Below are positions 1-5,208 of a stretch of 5,208 bases of DNA, one piece after another. The translations under genes and the position numbers were made by a program. The stretch spans positions 1 to 5,208 of the forward strand of contig CAIOHJ010000204.1 in the NCBI GenBank assembly GCA_903858085.1, written 5' to 3'. The stretch is from an uncultured Chloroflexota bacterium (GTDB lineage: Bacteria; Chloroflexota; Anaerolineae; Caldilineales; Caldilineaceae). Each line of letters begins with the position of its first letter. The stretch's first letter is position 1. The notes beneath the pieces are model-generated. The model made no database searches. It was not told the origin of the DNA and was given only the letters and a program-made list of their open reading frames with translations.

Positions 1-111
1 GATCCACGAACCCGCCGCCTGTACGACCAGCTCTACCGGCGCATCTATCTGCGTCTGTATGACCGGCTCAGACCGTTGTATGAGGAGCTCCAGCAGCTCA
101 GTGGCCGCTGA
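1..111 (+). CDS. FGGY-family carbohydrate kinase, C-terminal fragment (cut by window edge)
   Basis: Frame 1 is open from the window edge to a TGA at 109-111 and gives 36 residues. The peptide contains YDQLYRRIYLRLYD and RPLYEEL. This regularly spaced Tyr/Leu/Arg helix is how many xylulokinase-like FGGY sugar kinases end (a pattern like Y..LY..Y..LY..L.PLY.EL). FGGY kinases phosphorylate sugars such as xylulose, ribulose, gluconate or glycerol with ATP in the cytoplasm. The catalytic and sugar-binding residues lie upstream of the window, so the substrate cannot be told. The next gene on this strand starts 132 bp downstream and is unrelated in function, so co-transcription is not implied. The family call rests only on the C-terminal helix pattern and is moderately secure. 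Confidence 0.6.
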   Translation, partial: DPRTRRLYDQLYRRIYLRLYDRLRPLYEELQQLSGR

Positions 112-155
112 AGCGCGCACCAGGACAGCTTTTGGGGCGACACACAGGTGCACAA

Positions 156-184
156 TTGACTGTCTTGATGTAGAGTAGAGATCA
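156..184 (+). promoter_or_regulatory. Weak candidate promoter upstream of the topoisomerase gene
   Basis: TTGACT at 156-161 matches five of six bases of the sigma-70 -35 consensus. No good -10 box sits at the ideal distance. TAGAGA at 176-181 leaves only 14 bp of spacer, and the hexamer at 179-184 (AGATCA, 17-bp spacer) is a poor match. A palindromic GTGCAC lies just upstream at 149-154. This is the best promoter-like element in the 112-243 gap, which otherwise holds only the ribosome binding site. The call is tentative. Confidence 0.2.
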
Positions 185-230
185 GAACGCTGCCTGGCCT
201 GCGTGTGCAGAGCAGCCTTTGTCAAGAGCG

Positions 231-239
231 AGGAAAGGG
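231..239 (+). promoter_or_regulatory. Ribosome binding site that fixes the topoisomerase start at 244
   Basis: The purine run AGGAAAGGG ends four bases before ATG 244; its AGGA core is nine bases upstream. An in-frame GTG at 205 would add 13 residues (MQSSLCQERGKGS), but no Shine-Dalgarno sequence precedes it, and the added residues would be translated from the ribosome binding site itself. This supports ATG 244 over GTG 205. Confidence 0.8.
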
Positions 240-243
240 TTCG

Positions 244-3069
<2,826 letters not shown>

Positions 3070-3078
3070 ATGGGTGGC

Positions 3079-3093
3079 CAGACACTCTGTCTG
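3079..3093. terminator. Small hairpin in the convergent gap, possible weak terminator
   Basis: CAGACA-ctc-TGTCTG is a perfect 6-bp inverted repeat with a 3-base loop, starting nine bases after the topoisomerase stop codon. No U tract follows it on the + strand. On the - strand an AT-rich stretch (ATTTATTTT) begins several bases beyond it, but inside the antisense end of the topoisomerase gene. It could help end either convergent transcript, but it is too short and lacks the U run of a standard intrinsic terminator. Confidence 0.25.
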
Positions 3094-3098
3094 TTGCG

Positions 3099-3137
3099 CA
3101 CAAACACCCAGCACAAACACCCAGCACAAACACCCAG
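3099..3137. repeat. Perfect tandem repeat, 3 x 13 bp (CACAAACACCCAG)
   Basis: Three identical units lie head to tail at 3099-3111, 3112-3124 and 3125-3137. Each unit has six C, six A, one G and no T on the + strand, so transcripts of the topoisomerase gene would carry an unstructured, C-rich, G-poor segment about 30 bases after the stop codon. The array fills half of the 79-bp gap between the convergent genes and ends 11 bp before the last base of the pyruvate kinase stop codon. The repeat itself is certain; its role is unknown. Confidence 0.95.
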
Positions 3138-3148
3138 TTGCTGAGAAG

Positions 3149-4906
3149 CTACTTTTTCCACTCGCTGAGCTGACCAGCGTTGGCATCCAGCACGACATGT
3201 GCCCCTTCGACCAACGACTCCAGGTTGCCTTCGACACCAACCAGGGCAGGCAGGCCCAACTCGACCGCAGCGACTGCGCCTGGGCTGTCCATCCCCCCTT
3301 GGACCGTCAACAGCCCTCCACTCCGCCGCAGCAAGCTGATACAACTGCGGTCGATCCGCTCCGCAAAGATAATGTGCTGGGGGCCCACCACGATCTCTTC
3401 AGGGTGGAGGATCGGCGGCTGAATCTTCATGAGGGTTCCTGCCACCTCCCGGCCGCCAATCCCTGTGCCCCGCACCAGCACCCGGTCGATCCGGCGCACC
3501 ATCATCAGGTTGGTGGCGCTGCGCACGTTGCCCACCACCCCGGCTGTGAGCACCACCGTGTCCCCCTCCCCGATGTAGCCTTTGGCGTAGGCCAGGTTGA
3601 TCGCATCTGTGACCACCTCATCTGTGTTGCTCAGCCGCTTGGTGAGCAGCGGGTAGGTCCCCCAGCAGAGGGCCAGCTGCCGCTGCACCATCGGGCTCGG
3701 TGTGACTGCGATCAGCGGCGCGTCTGGCCGAAACCCTGCCATCAGACGGGCCGTAGCGCCGCTGACTGTCGGGGCGATGATGGCCTTGGCCTTGACTGCA
3801 TTGGCCGTATGCACGGCAGCATGGCAGATGGCGCCCGAAGACGAAAAGACACGGGGAAGGCCATACTGAATCTTCTGCCCCAGGTTTTGGCGCAACCGCT
3901 CAGCCTCCTCGGCAATTTTGACCATGGTCGTCACCGCCTCCACCGGAAACTGCCCGGAGGCTGTCTCACCCGACAACATGATGGCATCGGTGCCGTCCAA
4001 GACCGCATTGGCGACGTCGCTGGCCTCGGCGCGCGTCGGGCGCGGGTTGCGAATCATCGAGTCGAGCATCTGCGTCGCCGTGATCACGGGCTTGGCTTCC
4101 GAAATACATTTGCTGATCAGCGTCTTTTGCACCCCAGGCACACTCTCCGGGTTGGTCTCGATCCCCAGATCCCCGCGCGCCACCATGATCCCATCCGATG
4201 CATCGATGATCGAGTCGATATTTTTGACCGCGTCCGGCTTTTCGATCTTGGCGATCACGGGTGTAGAGCGGCCAAAGGTCGTATAATTCTGGATGATCGA
4301 CTTGAGTTCCAGCACCTCGTGGGCCTTGCGCACAAAGCTGAGGGCCACCCAGTCCACCTGATGGTCCAGTGCAAATTTGACATCCTCGATGTCTTTGTCG
4401 GTGAGCGCAGGAATGTCCAGCGAAGCGTCCGGCAGGTTCATCCCCTTGTTGCTCTGCAACAGCCCCGAGAGGATGATCCGGGTTCGAATTTCGGTTGGGT
4501 GCGTTTCCAAAACTTCCAGCTCCAGCATGCCGTCGTCGAGCAGAATACGCTCGCCAGCCTTGACCGCTTTGGGGAGATCCTTGTACTGGATCGGGACACG
4601 GCCCGGCTCGCCAAGAATGGCGTCTGTGGTCAACACCAATTCTTCCCCCTGCACCAGCGGCACTCCCCCCTCGCGCATCTTGCCTGTACGCAGCTTGGGC
4701 CCCTGCAGGTCGGCAAGAATGGCGATCGGCTTCTGCAGCTCTTCTGCGACAGTCCGGACCCGCTCAATCGTTTCGGCATGGTATTCGTGGGTGCCATGGC
4801 TCATGTTGAGACGTGCCATGTTCATGCCAGCGGCGGCGATCCGGCGCAGGAGAGGCAATTCACGGCTGGACGGGCCAATGGTACAGACAATTTTGACACG
4901 CAACAT
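3149..4906 (-). CDS. pyk: Pyruvate kinase with C-terminal PEP-utilising-enzyme-like domain, 585 aa
   Basis: This cytoplasmic enzyme makes the last step of glycolysis: phosphoenolpyruvate plus ADP gives pyruvate plus ATP. The protein opens with KIVCTIGPSS (5-14) and MARLNMSHG (30-38), which carry the substrate and cation residues Arg32, Asn34, Ser36 and His37. DLQGPKLRTG (66-75) precedes the lid (B) domain at about 71-170. IAKIEKPDA (218-226) holds catalytic Lys220 and metal ligand Glu222, MVARGDLGIE (241-250) holds metal ligand Asp246, and ITATQMLDSMIRNPRPTRAE (275-294) closes the barrel. An allosteric C domain follows at about 355-475. The last 100 residues or so form a phosphohistidine-like domain, as in the 587-residue Geobacillus enzyme and unlike the 470-residue E. 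coli PykF. In it Pro542 stands where the PEP-utilising family has its phospho-His. Lys71 sits at the position (rabbit 117) linked to potassium independence. ATG 4906 is preceded by AAGGGAA with 11-base spacing. The enzyme looks intact and active. Confidence 0.98.
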   Translation of the reverse strand: MLRVKIVCTIGPSSRELPLLRRIAAAGMNMARLNMSHGTHEYHAETIERVRTVAEELQKPIAILADLQGPKLRTGKMREGGVPLVQGEELVLTTDAILGEPGRVPIQYKDLPKAVKAGERILLDDGMLELEVLETHPTEIRTRIILSGLLQSNKGMNLPDASLDIPALTDKDIEDVKFALDHQVDWVALSFVRKAHEVLELKSIIQNYTTFGRSTPVIAKIEKPDAVKNIDSIIDASDGIMVARGDLGIETNPESVPGVQKTLISKCISEAKPVITATQMLDSMIRNPRPTRAEASDVANAVLDGTDAIMLSGETASGQFPVEAVTTMVKIAEEAERLRQNLGQKIQYGLPRVFSSSGAICHAAVHTANAVKAKAIIAPTVSGATARLMAGFRPDAPLIAVTPSPMVQRQLALCWGTYPLLTKRLSNTDEVVTDAINLAYAKGYIGEGDTVVLTAGVVGNVRSATNLMMVRRIDRVLVRGTGIGGREVAGTLMKIQPPILHPEEIVVGPQHIIFAERIDRSCISLLRRSGGLLTVQGGMDSPGAVAAVELGLPALVGVEGNLESLVEGAHVVLDANAGQLSEWKK

Positions 4907-4916
4907 GGCTCAAAAG

Positions 4917-4923
4917 TTCCCTT
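4917..4923 (-). promoter_or_regulatory. Likely ribosome binding site of pyk
   Basis: On the - strand AAGGGAA lies 11 bases before the pyk ATG. The spacing is a little long, but it is the only purine-rich run in the leader close enough to serve, and the encoded protein begins right at the conserved N-terminal motif of the family, so no other start is needed. Confidence 0.5.
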
Positions 4924-4948
4924 GCTTGGCTGGCGATTGTTTTTTTGC

Positions 4949-4962
4949 ATCTTACCATATCA
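4949..4962 (-). promoter_or_regulatory. Possible -10 region of a pyk promoter
   Basis: On the - strand the AT-rich stretch TGATATGGTAAGAT contains TGaTATGGT, which resembles an extended -10 element (TGnTATAAT), and TAAGAT, a four-of-six -10 match. No convincing -35 is found 16-18 bp upstream of either. The element overlaps the stop codon of the upstream gene. It would give a leader of roughly 35-40 bases that includes a run of seven A (4940-4946). It is equally possible that pyk is only co-transcribed with the upstream gene. Confidence 0.25.
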
Positions 4963-5208
4963 GACAACACAGTGGAATTGGCCTGCCTCCTGCAGCACAG
5001 TTGGCGCGTTCTCCTGCTCTGCCTCTGTTGCCGCGTCGCTCTCTACCTCAGAAAGCGTACGCTCGCCGGCAGCATAGCGGGCACGCGCGTCGTCGAACTC
5101 CTCCTCCGACATTCCCAGCGGTTTGTCCAGCTCTCCCAGCACGCGGTGCCAGTTGAACTTGAGCGTGCGCACCGCCTGTTCGAAGGGCCGGTCGCTGTGC
5201 ACCTGGGC
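4960..5208 (-). CDS. Unrecognised acidic protein, C-terminal part (probably cut by window edge)
   Basis: The frame is open from the window edge down to a TGA at 4960-4962 and gives 82 residues. A GTG at 5202 could be a start (80 aa), but only six bases precede it in the window, so neither a ribosome binding site nor an upstream extension can be judged. The first half looks folded and helical: FEQAVRTLKFNWHRVLGEL, then a Pro-Leu-Gly turn, then MSEEEFDDARARYAAGERTL. The last 30 residues are acidic and polar (SEVESDAATEAEQENAP) and look disordered. No signal peptide, membrane segment or Cys/His metal cluster is seen. I do not recognise the family. The gene is on the same strand as pyk and ends 53 bp before it, so the two may share a transcript; that spacing alone does not indicate a shared function. 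Confidence 0.6.
   Translation of the reverse strand, partial: AQVHSDRPFEQAVRTLKFNWHRVLGELDKPLGMSEEEFDDARARYAAGERTLSEVESDAATEAEQENAPTVLQEAGQFHCVV

Noticed and set aside
205..243. GTG start at 205 for the topoisomerase
   Set aside because: No Shine-Dalgarno sequence precedes it, and the extra 13 codons run through the strong AGGAAAGGG site that serves ATG 244.
3122..3143. Hairpin CAGCA...TGCTG with T5 downstream (3153-3157) as a + strand terminator
   Set aside because: The stem is only 5 bp with a 12-base loop, and the T run begins about ten bases after it, inside the pyk stop region, where it encodes Lys-Lys on the other strand. It is not a credible intrinsic terminator.
4940..4946. T7 run as a + strand terminator
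   Set aside because: No stable hairpin precedes it and no + strand gene ends nearby. It lies in the pyk leader as an A run on the coding strand.
3074..5077. A 667-codon open frame on the + strand, antisense to pyk
   Set aside because: It lies almost wholly opposite the clearly conserved pyruvate kinase. Its translation is rich in His, Pro, Gln, Arg and Asp with no domain pattern, as expected from the complement of a GC-rich gene. No ribosome binding site or family motif supports it.

Overview
The window looks like a GC-rich bacterial chromosome segment carrying core information-processing and glycolysis genes. No integrase, transposase, IS end, CRISPR array, tRNA or rRNA is visible. The style of the genes (a long pyruvate kinase with an extra C-terminal domain, a type IIA topoisomerase A subunit with an extended tail, and an FGGY sugar kinase tail) would fit Chloroflexota (Caldilinea/Anaerolineae-like). 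That assignment is an impression from protein style, not a demonstrated placement.

Layout. Positions 1-111 hold the C-terminal end of an FGGY-family carbohydrate kinase on the + strand. A 132-bp gap with weak promoter-like elements follows. Positions 244-3069 (+) encode a complete 941-residue GyrA/ParC-family topoisomerase subunit; its start is fixed by a good Shine-Dalgarno sequence. Positions 3070-3148 form a short convergent intergenic gap with a perfect 3 x 13-bp tandem repeat and a small hairpin. Positions 3149-4906 (-) encode a complete 585-residue pyruvate kinase. Positions 4960-5208 (-) hold the C-terminal part, or all, of an unrecognised acidic protein that lies 53 bp upstream of pyk on the same strand.

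The topoisomerase and pyruvate kinase genes converge, so their transcripts run toward each other across the 79-bp gap. No strong intrinsic terminator is visible there. The sugar kinase and pyruvate kinase both belong to carbohydrate catabolism, but they are on opposite strands and separated by the topoisomerase gene, so nothing in the layout ties them into one operon.

No undescribed multi-gene system is apparent. The points worth a second look are within ordinary genes. The topoisomerase appears to lack the canonical GyrA box in blade 1 of its C-terminal pinwheel, keeps only a box-like motif in blade 5 (encoded across a run of nine G), and ends in a long Pro/Ala-rich tail with a basic end. 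The pyruvate kinase has the Lys signature associated with potassium independence, and its C-terminal phosphohistidine-like domain has Pro where the phospho-accepting His is expected.
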